From: Deinococcus hopiensis KR-140
Lineage (GTDB): Bacteria; Deinococcota; Deinococci; Deinococcales; Deinococcaceae
Assembly (NCBI GenBank): GCA_943327755.2
Contig: CALPYF020000007.1
Coordinates: forward strand, 1-64,000
Length of the DNA: 64,000 nt
Direction: 5' to 3'
The position numbers and the translations under genes are program-made. Shown in pieces: positions 27,828-35,945 of this stretch. How positions within the stretch are numbered: position 1 is the first letter of the stretch; each line of letters begins with the position of its first letter. A model generated the notes under the pieces. That model made no database searches. It had not been told where the DNA came from and was given only the letters and a program-made list of their open reading frames with translations.

Positions 27828-27850
27828 CCCCCTATTCGCAGGGGGTTTTT
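27828..27850 (+). terminator. Rho-independent terminator after the hoxX unit
   Basis: The stem CCCCCT / AGGGGG (27828-27833 with 27840-27845), loop ATTCGC, is followed by TTTTT. Confidence 0.75.
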
Positions 27851-27884
27851 CCTGTCTGGGACGGCAGCAACGTTCTCAGAATTA

Positions 27885-27914
27885 TTGACGATTTTATATA
27901 AAGCGTGGTAAACT
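27885..27914 (+). promoter_or_regulatory. Promoter with CGTGGTAAACT element (copy 1)
   Basis: TTGACG-N18-TAAACT, with the -10 embedded in CGTGGTAAACT (TGn-extended). Nearly the same block precedes the gene at 28759 and, as an inverted pair, the genes at 41087 and 41158. Confidence 0.65.
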
Positions 27915-27945
27915 GTGGGAAATTAAGCCCCCCACAGGAGTGACC

Positions 27946-28674
27946 ATGCTGTACTTCGCCGCGACCGGCAGCAACCTCGACGCGCTCGGCGCCCATCCCA
28001 ACATCGGCATCATGACCGGCCCGCGCGCCGCCAACTACGTCCCGATCCGCACCGGACGCCCCTGGGCCAGCGACTGTGACGTCCTGAGCCGCCACGGCTA
28101 TGACGAAGCGGCGTACTTCAAGCACCTCGTCCGCATGCAGCCCTTCCACGCCACCTGCCGGTTCGTGGTGGTCCCGGACCTCCCCGGCAACGGCGAGGCC
28201 ACCCACGCCATGTTCCCCTACCTGGCCCGCGAGCTGGCCGACAGCGGCTTTCCTCTGGCCTACGTGCTTCAGGACGGCTGTGAGACGCTCGACTTTCCCC
28301 TGGGCTGCGATGTGGCCTTTCTGGGCGGCACCGACCCGTGGCGGGAGGCGTGGGGCGCCACGCTGCTGGCCCGCGCGCGCGCCGAGGGCCTGGGCACCCA
28401 CGTGGGCCGCGTGAACAGTCAGCGCCGGGTGCAGGCGCTCGCCCTGACGGCCTGTGACGGCGCGGACGGCACGTACGTGGGGTTCCGGGGGCTGAAGCGC
28501 GGCATCAGCGAGATCGGGCAGTGGCTGAATGCGGCGAGCGCCCCACTCTTCGCGCCGGAGGACGTGCGGCCGCTGGTGACGCCTGAGCGGGCTGTGCGCC
28601 CAGCTGCGCCGCGCCCCACGGAGGGGCTGGACGCCCAGCCGCTCTTCGCGGAGGAGTGGCGCAGGAGCGCGTGA
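27946..28674 (+). CDS. TGT/DpdA-like protein (predicted base-exchange fold)
   Basis: This 242-aa protein lines up, from memory, with a group of phage and plasmid proteins related to DpdA and tRNA-guanine transglycosylase. Those enzymes swap guanine for a 7-deazaguanine in DNA or RNA. Visible shared features are FVVVPDLPGN (putative catalytic Asp), AYVLQDG, VAFLGGTDPW, and HVGRVNSQRRV near residue 155-165. Cys residues for a zinc site are not clearly arranged. No preQ0 synthesis genes are in the window. ATG 27946 is chosen over GTG 27940 because of CAGGAG spacing. Confidence 0.5.
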   Translation: MLYFAATGSNLDALGAHPNIGIMTGPRAANYVPIRTGRPWASDCDVLSRHGYDEAAYFKHLVRMQPFHATCRFVVVPDLPGNGEATHAMFPYLARELADSGFPLAYVLQDGCETLDFPLGCDVAFLGGTDPWREAWGATLLARARAEGLGTHVGRVNSQRRVQALALTACDGADGTYVGFRGLKRGISEIGQWLNAASAPLFAPEDVRPLVTPERAVRPAAPRPTEGLDAQPLFAEEWRRSA

Positions 28675-28699
28675 GCTGGCCCCGGACTGCGTTCCAGAC

Positions 28700-28729
28700 T
28701 TGATCATTTTCTCTAATACGTGGTAAACT
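28700..28729 (+). promoter_or_regulatory. Promoter with CGTGGTAAACT element (copy 2)
   Basis: TTGATC-N18-TAAACT with the identical CGTGGTAAACT core and a following TTGGCAAAT that resembles copy 1. Spacer length is the same as copy 1. Confidence 0.65.
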
Positions 28730-28758
28730 TTGGCAAATAGGACACCCCGGAGGAGCCC

Positions 28759-29988
28759 ATGACCATCCGACCCACCATCGTTCCAGGGCTGAGCGTGCGC
28801 CGCCTGACCGAAATCATCCACGACGCCACCGGCACCACGCTCCTCACCCTTCCCGCTGGCCTGACCCCACCCCAGGTCACCGGGCTGGTCCTGACCCACC
28901 TGCCCGCCAAGCAGCCCGGCGTGGTCAGCGCCCTGGGCAAACTCGACTGGACGGGCCCCCTCACCGGCGCGCACGCGGCGCTGGCCGCAGCCATCCAGGC
29001 CCGCTGCACCGACCTGCCCGGCACCCTCGCCCTCATCCGCCGTCAGCGCGGCATTCACCTCGGCATCTACGCCCTGAACCAGTTCATCTACAGCGCGCGG
29101 GGCCGGCAGATCCAGGCGGCGCACACCGCCCAGTGCGCGGCCAGCGCCGCCCGCGCAGACGCCCAGACGCCCCAGGACAAAGCGCACGCCACCCGCTGCG
29201 AACGGCACGCCGCCACCCTCCTGAGCGCCGCAGGCCTCACCCCCGACCTGCTGGCGCGCATGCTCGCACCCAGCAACGCCACCCAGCAGTGGACGAAGGC
29301 CATTGACCGGCTGCACCTGAGCCACCGCGCCTACCTGGACGAGCGGGCCACCCGCATCGAGACAGGCCGCGCCCACGCCGGACGCTTCCTGCGCGACCCC
29401 GCGCGCGCCGAACTGCTGCGTGACCTCGCCACGTGCGTCACCCTCACGTGCGGGTACATCGACCCCCGCCTGCGCCGCGCGCCCTACCGCACCCCGCGCG
29501 AGCAGACGCGCACGGACCTGGGCCGCGCCAACGCGCTGCGGATTCAGCGGCGCGCCGCCCAGCTGCCCCTCGACCCCGCCCACCCCGACGTGCGCGCCCT
29601 GACCCGCCCCGCGCGCCTGGAGGCCGCGCGAGCCCTGCACGACCGCTTCACGCACGACACCCGGCCCGGCATGAAGGTCTTCGAGGATCAGGTCCGCCGC
29701 TTCTACGAGGCGACGCAGTTCAAGACCCGCAGCGTCCGCGCCGCCCGGCTCCAGGAATGCCTGCGGAACCTGGAAAACACGTACCACAATCCCCTGAAAG
29801 TCGCGGCGGTGCTGCGCGGCCTGCGGCGGGAAGTGCTGCGCCGCGCCGCCACGCGGGCGCAGTGGGGTGACCTCAGTGTCAACGCCGCCGAGCTGCCCCC
29901 CGCGCCGCCCCGGCAGATTCCCGGCGCGCAGGTCTCACAGCCGCCCGCCGTGGTGCGCGGCGGCGTCACCCAACCCAGTCTCTTCTGA
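28759..29988 (+). CDS. Uncharacterised 409-aa protein
   Basis: I recognise no domain. The protein is Ala/Arg/Leu-rich and mostly helical, with a basic middle (RRAPYRTPREQTRTDLGRAN) and a disordered Pro-rich C-terminus ending in VTQPSLF. No signal or membrane segment is present, so it is cytoplasmic. The ATG has GGAGGAG upstream and its own promoter shared in type with the DpdA-like gene, suggesting common control. Confidence 0.7.
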   Translation: MTIRPTIVPGLSVRRLTEIIHDATGTTLLTLPAGLTPPQVTGLVLTHLPAKQPGVVSALGKLDWTGPLTGAHAALAAAIQARCTDLPGTLALIRRQRGIHLGIYALNQFIYSARGRQIQAAHTAQCAASAARADAQTPQDKAHATRCERHAATLLSAAGLTPDLLARMLAPSNATQQWTKAIDRLHLSHRAYLDERATRIETGRAHAGRFLRDPARAELLRDLATCVTLTCGYIDPRLRRAPYRTPREQTRTDLGRANALRIQRRAAQLPLDPAHPDVRALTRPARLEAARALHDRFTHDTRPGMKVFEDQVRRFYEATQFKTRSVRAARLQECLRNLENTYHNPLKVAAVLRGLRREVLRRAATRAQWGDLSVNAAELPPAPPRQIPGAQVSQPPAVVRGGVTQPSLF

Positions 29989-30059
29989 CGGCGTGACGGG
30001 CCGCTGCGTTGCCCGTCACGCCACCCACTCCCTAGACTCACCCGAGGAGGGCACCCCAC

Positions 30060-30518
30060 ATGCCTGAACTGTACGCCGCTGCCAGTCTCACCCACCTGCA
30101 GTCCACCGTCCGCCTGATCAATCACCTGCCGTATGCCGCGGCCGCCGTCAGCGGCGAGCCCATCGGCAGCCCCGCCTACCGCGCCGTGCGGGCCGCGCAG
30201 GTTCCCGGGTACGAATCCCTCGCGGCGGCGTTCGCGGCGCACGCGCACGGGTACGCCCGCGTCTTCGGCGCGCTGCTGAGCCCGGACGGCGAGCGTCCTG
30301 ATCCGGATGAGCGCGCCGCCCTGGACCGGGCGCTGGCCCACCACGAGGGCGGCATGAGCGCTGTGGCGCTGGCCCTGATCCTGGCCGACCCGCATCCGAC
30401 GGACCGGCACGAGTTCGCCGAGACCGGGCTGCGCGCGCTGTATTTCGCCGCGATCGGGCAGCCGTATCCTGACCCTGAACGGGTGGTCTTGCCCGTGGTC
30501 CGCACCCCTGACCGCTGA
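30060..30518 (+). CDS. Uncharacterised 152-aa protein
   Basis: No known domain is seen. The sequence is compact and helical with a His-bearing acidic middle (AHHEGGMSAVALALILADPH). It lacks a signal peptide. The ATG at 30060 follows GAGGAGG. A membrane-anchored protein gene starts 2 nt after its stop, so the two are one unit. Confidence 0.65.
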   Translation: MPELYAAASLTHLQSTVRLINHLPYAAAAVSGEPIGSPAYRAVRAAQVPGYESLAAAFAAHAHGYARVFGALLSPDGERPDPDERAALDRALAHHEGGMSAVALALILADPHPTDRHEFAETGLRALYFAAIGQPYPDPERVVLPVVRTPDR

Positions 30519-30519
30519 C

Positions 30520-30807
30520 GTGAGCAGCGAGCGGTCAGTGCCGGTCGGGCAGGCGTCCGGGAAGGATCTGGTGATTCTGGGCGCGGTTCTGGCGCTGTGC
30601 GCCGTGATGTGGCTGGCCACGCAGGGCCGCGAGGCCCGGGAGGGTGCCTGCGTGGCGGCGGCCGCGGCCCTGGCCGCGCAGACGGGATGGCAGCCGCCGC
30701 AGGCGGAATTGAGCCGGGCCGAGTGTCGGGAGGGGCCCAGTGGGACTGAGGTGCGCTGGACTGAGCAGGGGCCGTGGCAGGTGGCGCCGGTTCAGCTCCG
30801 GTTCTGA
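30520..30807 (+). CDS. Small membrane-anchored protein
   Basis: This 95-aa protein has one hydrophobic helix at about 16-33 (LVILGAVLALCAVMWLA) and a short exposed domain with two Cys (ACVAAAAAL, AECREG) that could pair. The GTG start lies 2 nt after the previous stop. Function is unknown. Confidence 0.55.
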   Translation: MSSERSVPVGQASGKDLVILGAVLALCAVMWLATQGREAREGACVAAAAALAAQTGWQPPQAELSRAECREGPSGTEVRWTEQGPWQVAPVQLRF

Positions 30808-30814
30808 TCTTCTT

Positions 30815-30849
30815 AGTATTCTAGTTTATTGAAACTATGCTAGAATACT
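30815..30849 (+). promoter_or_regulatory. Palindromic operator before the coiled-coil/991-aa operon
   Basis: Perfect 10-bp arms AGTATTCTAG (30815-30824) and CTAGAATACT (30840-30849) are separated by 15 nt. The right arm includes TAGAAT, a likely -10. This is the size and placement of a repressor-dimer operator covering the promoter of the gene at 30893. Confidence 0.55.
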
Positions 30850-30892
30850 GGCAGTTGTGGCGCTGCAAGACGCCACGCGAAGGAGGCCCCAC

Positions 30893-31534
30893 ATGCCACG
30901 CTTCACCACCATCAAACGCTACGTCGAAGGCCGCACCCACGGCGCCTTCACCGCCCGCCCCCTCACCCGGCCCGTCACGCCCTCCACCGAAGTGGAACGC
31001 CTGCGCCGCGACAACGCGCGCCTCACCGCCCAGCTCCACCGCGCCCACGCCGACTACGTGCGCGTCCGCACGCGCTACAGCGGCGTCCTCGCCCAACTCC
31101 GCGCCCTGCGAACCCCCCAGGCCCTCACCGACGCCCTGCGCCTCATCGACACCCTCACCCAGGAGCGCGACGACGCCCGCGCCGCCCTCACCCGGCAGGC
31201 CCAGCCCACCCCGCCGCGCGTGGCCACCCGCGTCAAAAGCGAACCCGTCCGCGCCCTCATCACCCGCCTCACCCACGAACGCGACGCCGCCCAGCAGGCC
31301 CTCACCGACGCCCGCAGCGGCGGCCTGATCACCCGCGCCGAATACGACGCCGCCCTGCGCGCCGAACGGCAGCAGCAAGAACGCCTGCGCGAACTGGACA
31401 GCCAGGCCTACGAGAAGGAAATCCGCCGCCTCGGCAAGCGCCTCTCCGGCGCCACCGGCACCCCCGTCTCCCACAACGTCCACCTGCGTCACAGCCCTCA
31501 GGTCAGCGTGCACGCCCCCCAGGTGCAGGCATGA
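30893..31534 (+). CDS. Coiled-coil protein
   Basis: This 213-aa protein is dominated by heptad-like helices at about 45-110 and 140-185 with many Arg/Glu/Gln, and a His/Val-rich C-terminal tail. There is no signal peptide. The ATG has AAGGAGG upstream. Its stop overlaps the ATG of the 991-aa protein (ATGA), so the pair probably works as a complex. KfrA-like plasmid coiled-coil proteins are an analogy only. Confidence 0.65.
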   Translation: MPRFTTIKRYVEGRTHGAFTARPLTRPVTPSTEVERLRRDNARLTAQLHRAHADYVRVRTRYSGVLAQLRALRTPQALTDALRLIDTLTQERDDARAALTRQAQPTPPRVATRVKSEPVRALITRLTHERDAAQQALTDARSGGLITRAEYDAALRAERQQQERLRELDSQAYEKEIRRLGKRLSGATGTPVSHNVHLRHSPQVSVHAPQVQA

Positions 31535-34506
31535 CCCACCCCGCCACCACCTTCCGGCCCGGCCACTACGAGTGCCAGCACACCACCCAGCACCTCACCG
31601 CCGGGGACCGCGTCCGCTTCCTGCGCCACGACCCCGAGAGCGGAACCGTCCAGATCGCCCGCCTCGACCGCACCTACACCCTCAGCGACCGCGACTTCCG
31701 CGCCGGGTACCTCTACCTCCCCGACGGCGACGCCCGCTACGCCGCCGAACTGGCAGCGGCGACCACGCACCTTGCGGCGGCCGCCGCCGACCTCGCCGAC
31801 CTGGAACGCACCCTCGACAACACTCGGGTGGCCCTCGGACACGGCGGCACCGTCGAAGGCCTCCAGGCCCTGCTCAGCGCGCAACCCGAGGACGCAGAGG
31901 CCCCCACCGGGCAGGCGATCAGCCCGGCCACCAGCGCCCTGCAACGTGCCCGCAGCGCCACACTGGGCGTGCAGCTGCGCGTCCAATCCACCCGCGACCT
32001 CGCCGAAGCGCAGCGCCAGCACATCGAACGCCTCACCGCCGAGGCACTGGCCATGACCCGCGCCCTCATGGGCCCCATCGAGACGCACATCAAGAAGCTT
32101 AACGAGACCGTGTGGACGCTCGAACTGTACGCCGGGAGTCACGAGACCATCACCACGCTGCGCACCGGCACGCCCGCCCCCGCCAGTGAACCGCTCACCA
32201 TCCGCCAGACCGTCCTGTCGATGGCCGAGGAATCCGCCGTGATGCTGGACAACCTGGGCATGGACAACAACGATATCGACCTGTTCGACGCGTGGCTGAC
32301 GGCCAAACCCGAGCGGCTGGACCTGTTCCTACCCGAACCCAAGGGCGTCGTGGCATTCGTCTCCCGCTGGGACGGCAAGGATTACGGCAACCCCTTCCGC
32401 AACGCCGAGGAACGCAACGCGAACCTCATCACCCACTTCCTGATCCGCAATGGCGAGAACCTGTACCGGGTCAGCACGGCCTTCCAGAGCGGCCGCACCC
32501 TGATCCCCACCCACGCCGAATTCATGGCCCTGTTCGAGGAGGACACCTGGGAAGGCGGCGTACGCGTGCGGCGCCCGCTGACGCCCGGCAGCCGCGCCTA
32601 CCTGGACGCCGAGCAGCGCGCCAGCCACCGGCACCGGCACTACTACCGCGTGGCACTGATCCTCCAGGGCCTCATCGACCGCACGGCCGTCTTCCAGCCA
32701 CTGCCCCTGGACGCCTCTGGGGAGGCCCGCGTATCCCTGACCACCGAGGGCGACTACGCCGCCGGGCGCGTGCGCGTCATCGAGGACACCGGGATGGCCC
32801 TCGCCGACCAGCGCGAGACCTTCAAGGAATGGCTCAGCCGGGTCAACAGCGACATGGAAGTCGGGCGGCGTGTCATCGGGAACTTCCACCGCTTCAGCGA
32901 CGGCCCGTTCCGCGACACGGGCGACCGGTACGGCAGCGACCGCTTCTGGCCCGAGCAGGCCAGCCGCCCCGCCGCGGACGAGGCCATTCCCATCGAGGGC
33001 CGCGCCAACGGGTACTTCATCGCCCGCTACGACCGCACCGATGAGGTCATCAAGCGAGACAGATGGGGCAATTTCGACGGCTACGGTCCGGCCGAGCGCC
33101 GCGCCAGCGTCAAACTGCTGCCCAGCGACCCCGGCGTCCTCCTGATCGACCACCCCGACGTCACCCCGGCCCTCATGCGGGACTTCCTGAGCCGCCGCGC
33201 CGAGCGGCAGCATTACCTGAACCTCGTGCCCCTCCTGAAAACCGCGATCCGCTTCAAAGAGGCCGAGACTGCCCAGGAAGCGCCCTTCCGCACGCTGCTG
33301 ACCGAACTGGGCCAGTCCCTGTACGGCTACGCGCCGGAGGACGCCGAGCGCGAAGCGGACGCCGCCATTCACACGTTCAAGTACGCCCGCCGCCACCACC
33401 GCGCCCTCCCCGTCGAAGACACCGACGCCTTCAAGGCCTGCGCGGACCTCATGAAGCGGCAGGCGGACGAACGCGCCAACCGCGCCGCCCGGCGCGCAAG
33501 CGGCGAATTCAGCCGCGTCACGGCCGAGCTGCGCGCCGCGCACCCGGACGCCCTGATCATCATCCACCGGCGGGGCAACGAGTACGCCGCCGCTGTTCCC
33601 CACCGCGACCACGAGCACGTCTACGCCGCCGTGCACGAGTACCGCACGAACCTGGGCGCGCTGCGCCTCGCCGAGACGCGCGAGTGGACCACCCTGACCG
33701 CCCACTGGACGCGCGCCGAGATCCTGCACCGCAGCCCCCGCGCGGATCACTGGGCGTTCAGTCCCAGCACCGCGCACACCGCCACCGACCCGGAATGGAC
33801 GGCGGCCCTCGCGGCGCTGCCCAGCCGCCTGGAGAGCCTGCGCGCGCCCATCATCGCTGCCGTGCGCTGCGACAGCCCCGCCAGCGTGGACGTGTTCACC
33901 CCGGACGAGAATGGCGCCCGCAGCACGTACGTCCGCCGCCACCGCCTGAGCGTCCGGCGTGAGGAGGGAGGGGTCACGCTGTCCGCCGGACGCGAGCGGC
34001 ACAGCCGCGTCAGCTGGTCGGCCGACGCCCGGCCCTGGGACGGCGCCATGAGCGACTACCCCGGACATGGCTGGACCGTGCTGCACCTGGACGAACAGGC
34101 CGCCGGGGCACTGGACGCCGAGGTGCGCGCCCAGGAGGCCCAGCGGGCGCAGGAACGCGCCGAGGAACGCGCCGCCGGGGTCGCAATGACGCACCTGCGC
34201 GCCGAGTGGCGGCGCGTGCAGGAGGACGCGCACCGGCAGGCGTTCCTGGAGCGGTACGGCCCGCAGAGCGCGCACCTGTGGGCCGACCACCAGAAGGCCC
34301 TCAGCGAGCGGGACTACCCCATGCACGGCGACCTGTACCTGACGCGCCGCTGCGGCACCTTCGAGGCGCTGTGCGCCCTGCACGGCGCGGGCGTTCCCCT
34401 GGTGAACATGACGGTCGCCGACGCCACCGCGCGGGCTCAGGCACTGGGCCGGAACGTGCCGGACGCTCCGGAGGACATTGCCGAACTGACCCTCCCGGGC
34501 GCCTGA
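31531..34506 (+). CDS. Large uncharacterised 991-aa protein
   Basis: No domain is recognised with confidence. The N-terminus (about 1-70) looks like a small beta domain. Residues about 70-195 are coiled coil. The middle has conserved-looking blocks such as YYRVALILQGLIDRT, GRVRVIEDTG and FIARYDRTDEV. The C-terminal 120 residues are charged and helical. I see no Walker motif, nuclease signature or membrane segment. Co-translated with the coiled-coil gene under a palindromic operator. Confidence 0.7.
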   Translation: MTHPATTFRPGHYECQHTTQHLTAGDRVRFLRHDPESGTVQIARLDRTYTLSDRDFRAGYLYLPDGDARYAAELAAATTHLAAAAADLADLERTLDNTRVALGHGGTVEGLQALLSAQPEDAEAPTGQAISPATSALQRARSATLGVQLRVQSTRDLAEAQRQHIERLTAEALAMTRALMGPIETHIKKLNETVWTLELYAGSHETITTLRTGTPAPASEPLTIRQTVLSMAEESAVMLDNLGMDNNDIDLFDAWLTAKPERLDLFLPEPKGVVAFVSRWDGKDYGNPFRNAEERNANLITHFLIRNGENLYRVSTAFQSGRTLIPTHAEFMALFEEDTWEGGVRVRRPLTPGSRAYLDAEQRASHRHRHYYRVALILQGLIDRTAVFQPLPLDASGEARVSLTTEGDYAAGRVRVIEDTGMALADQRETFKEWLSRVNSDMEVGRRVIGNFHRFSDGPFRDTGDRYGSDRFWPEQASRPAADEAIPIEGRANGYFIARYDRTDEVIKRDRWGNFDGYGPAERRASVKLLPSDPGVLLIDHPDVTPALMRDFLSRRAERQHYLNLVPLLKTAIRFKEAETAQEAPFRTLLTELGQSLYGYAPEDAEREADAAIHTFKYARRHHRALPVEDTDAFKACADLMKRQADERANRAARRASGEFSRVTAELRAAHPDALIIIHRRGNEYAAAVPHRDHEHVYAAVHEYRTNLGALRLAETREWTTLTAHWTRAEILHRSPRADHWAFSPSTAHTATDPEWTAALAALPSRLESLRAPIIAAVRCDSPASVDVFTPDENGARSTYVRRHRLSVRREEGGVTLSAGRERHSRVSWSADARPWDGAMSDYPGHGWTVLHLDEQAAGALDAEVRAQEAQRAQERAEERAAGVAMTHLRAEWRRVQEDAHRQAFLERYGPQSAHLWADHQKALSERDYPMHGDLYLTRRCGTFEALCALHGAGVPLVNMTVADATARAQALGRNVPDAPEDIAELTLPGA

Positions 34507-34522
34507 CCCAGCCGCGGCGCGT

Positions 34523-34540
34523 CCCCAGATCACGCTGGGG
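34523..34540. terminator. Hairpin between convergent genes
   Basis: The stem CCCCAG / CTGGGG with loop ATCACG, extended by imperfect GC pairing, lies between the plus-strand 991-aa gene and the convergent SH3 gene. No T-run. Confidence 0.4.
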
Positions 34541-34549
34541 GTGCGGCGC

Positions 34550-35794
34550 TCACTTCACTTTCGGGCGGTGCAGGTACTTCTTCAGGCACCAGCCGGTCGC
34601 CAGGTCACCCGCACGCGGATCGTACGCGGCCACCTTCACCCACTTCCCACGCCGCCCGAGCACCACGACTGTCTGCCCCGGCGCGACCCGGCGCGTGACG
34701 CGACTCGGGCCGTGCGGCCGCACGTGGAACGGCACGGGCCGCGCGCTCACCACGTACAAATCCGCCGTGGTGCCCTGGATGCTGCTGAACCACTGCGCAA
34801 AGACGGTCGTCACCTGCTGCGTCACCTGCCGCACGTGGGCCGCCGCGCTGATGCCCTGTGGCACGTAGTGGTTCAGGAAGTCCGGCGTGGCGATCATCTG
34901 GAAGAGCGACAGGAAGATGCCGAGGAGGAATGCGGGCTGGGTCAGCCATTGCCTCTGCTGGCGCTCCAGGGCGTCCAGACGCGCGTTGGTGTGGTGATCA
35001 CGCGCCTCCATCCGCTGATCAAGCCCGCTGATCTGCGCTGCCGTCGCCGCCTGACCTTCTTCAAACTTTCGGACGATCGTGGCAGCCAACTCATCGAAAG
35101 CAGCCATCGCCGCCGCTGAGGCGGCCTCTGCTTTCTCTTCCGGCGTGGCCTCTGGACTCACGTCCAGTAGCAGCAGCTGTTCATTCCACAGTTGAGCGGC
35201 GGCAACGACAGGCGTGTCTTGCAACAGGCGCTCGGCCGAGCGGGACAGGCCTGTGAAGTCTGGGGAGCGGAGCCAGGCGGGGATGGGCGCGGTGCCGGTG
35301 GCCCCCAGGGCCGCCATCTGTTCCATGCGTCTGAGCACGCGGGTGGCCGCCGTGTTGTCCAGCGCACTGACACTGCCCATGGTACTGAGGCGGTTCATCT
35401 GCTCGATCAGGCGCTGTCCGGGCCAGAGCCCGCTACTGGAGCCGTTCAGGCGCTCCAACGCTTTGAGTGTGGCGTTGGTCGGGCGGCCGTGAGCGTCCAG
35501 CGCAGCCTGCATCGCACTGGAGGGGAAAGTGCCCAGGCCCGAGGCGCGCAGGGCGCGGGCAGCTGCTGAAGTTCCGAAGGGATTGCTCATCCGCTCAATC
35601 AGTTCAGCAATGCCCGCCCCGCGCGTCACACCCGGCGAGAGACGATTGACCATGTCCCTCATGGTGGACGGCACAGGGTCAGACCAACGGTTCAGATGTT
35701 TGAGCTGACGGTCATACCGGTCGAGGAACGCAAGGGGGCCACTCAGAGCCCGCAGAGAGGGCGACAGTGGTGACGGCAGGGCAGGCGTCTTCAT
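34550..35794 (-). CDS. Orphan protein with membrane segment and C-terminal SH3-like domain
   Basis: This 414-aa protein has a helical N-terminal region of unknown type (about 1-270), one hydrophobic helix (AFLLGIFLSLFQMIA) at about 290-305, and a C-terminal bacterial SH3-like domain (about 345-414) with the pattern PFHVRPHG ... VAPGQTVVVLGRRGKWVKVA ... GWCLKKYL. The only minus-strand gene in a plus-strand block, it has its own start with a possible leaderless promoter. Similar orphan layouts occur among envelope sensors and abortive-infection effectors, but nothing here proves either. Confidence 0.6.
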   Translation of the reverse strand: MKTPALPSPLSPSLRALSGPLAFLDRYDRQLKHLNRWSDPVPSTMRDMVNRLSPGVTRGAGIAELIERMSNPFGTSAAARALRASGLGTFPSSAMQAALDAHGRPTNATLKALERLNGSSSGLWPGQRLIEQMNRLSTMGSVSALDNTAATRVLRRMEQMAALGATGTAPIPAWLRSPDFTGLSRSAERLLQDTPVVAAAQLWNEQLLLLDVSPEATPEEKAEAASAAAMAAFDELAATIVRKFEEGQAATAAQISGLDQRMEARDHHTNARLDALERQQRQWLTQPAFLLGIFLSLFQMIATPDFLNHYVPQGISAAAHVRQVTQQVTTVFAQWFSSIQGTTADLYVVSARPVPFHVRPHGPSRVTRRVAPGQTVVVLGRRGKWVKVAAYDPRAGDLATGWCLKKYLHRPKVK

Positions 35795-35945
35795 GCCCCT
35801 ATGATGGCGCGCCTTTCCATTTCGAAAACCCGACATACCCGCGCGGGTCGAGAAGACTGTTCAGCCTGCGCCTGCACCGCTCCCTGGAGTGAAGAGCGCA
35901 GCAGCGTCCCGCTCAGCCGCAGGGGAGGGCTATGCTGGGCACGTC

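Noticed and set aside
32329..34533. 734-aa minus-strand ORF
   Set aside because: Antisense of the 991-aa gene, which has the ATGA-coupled start.
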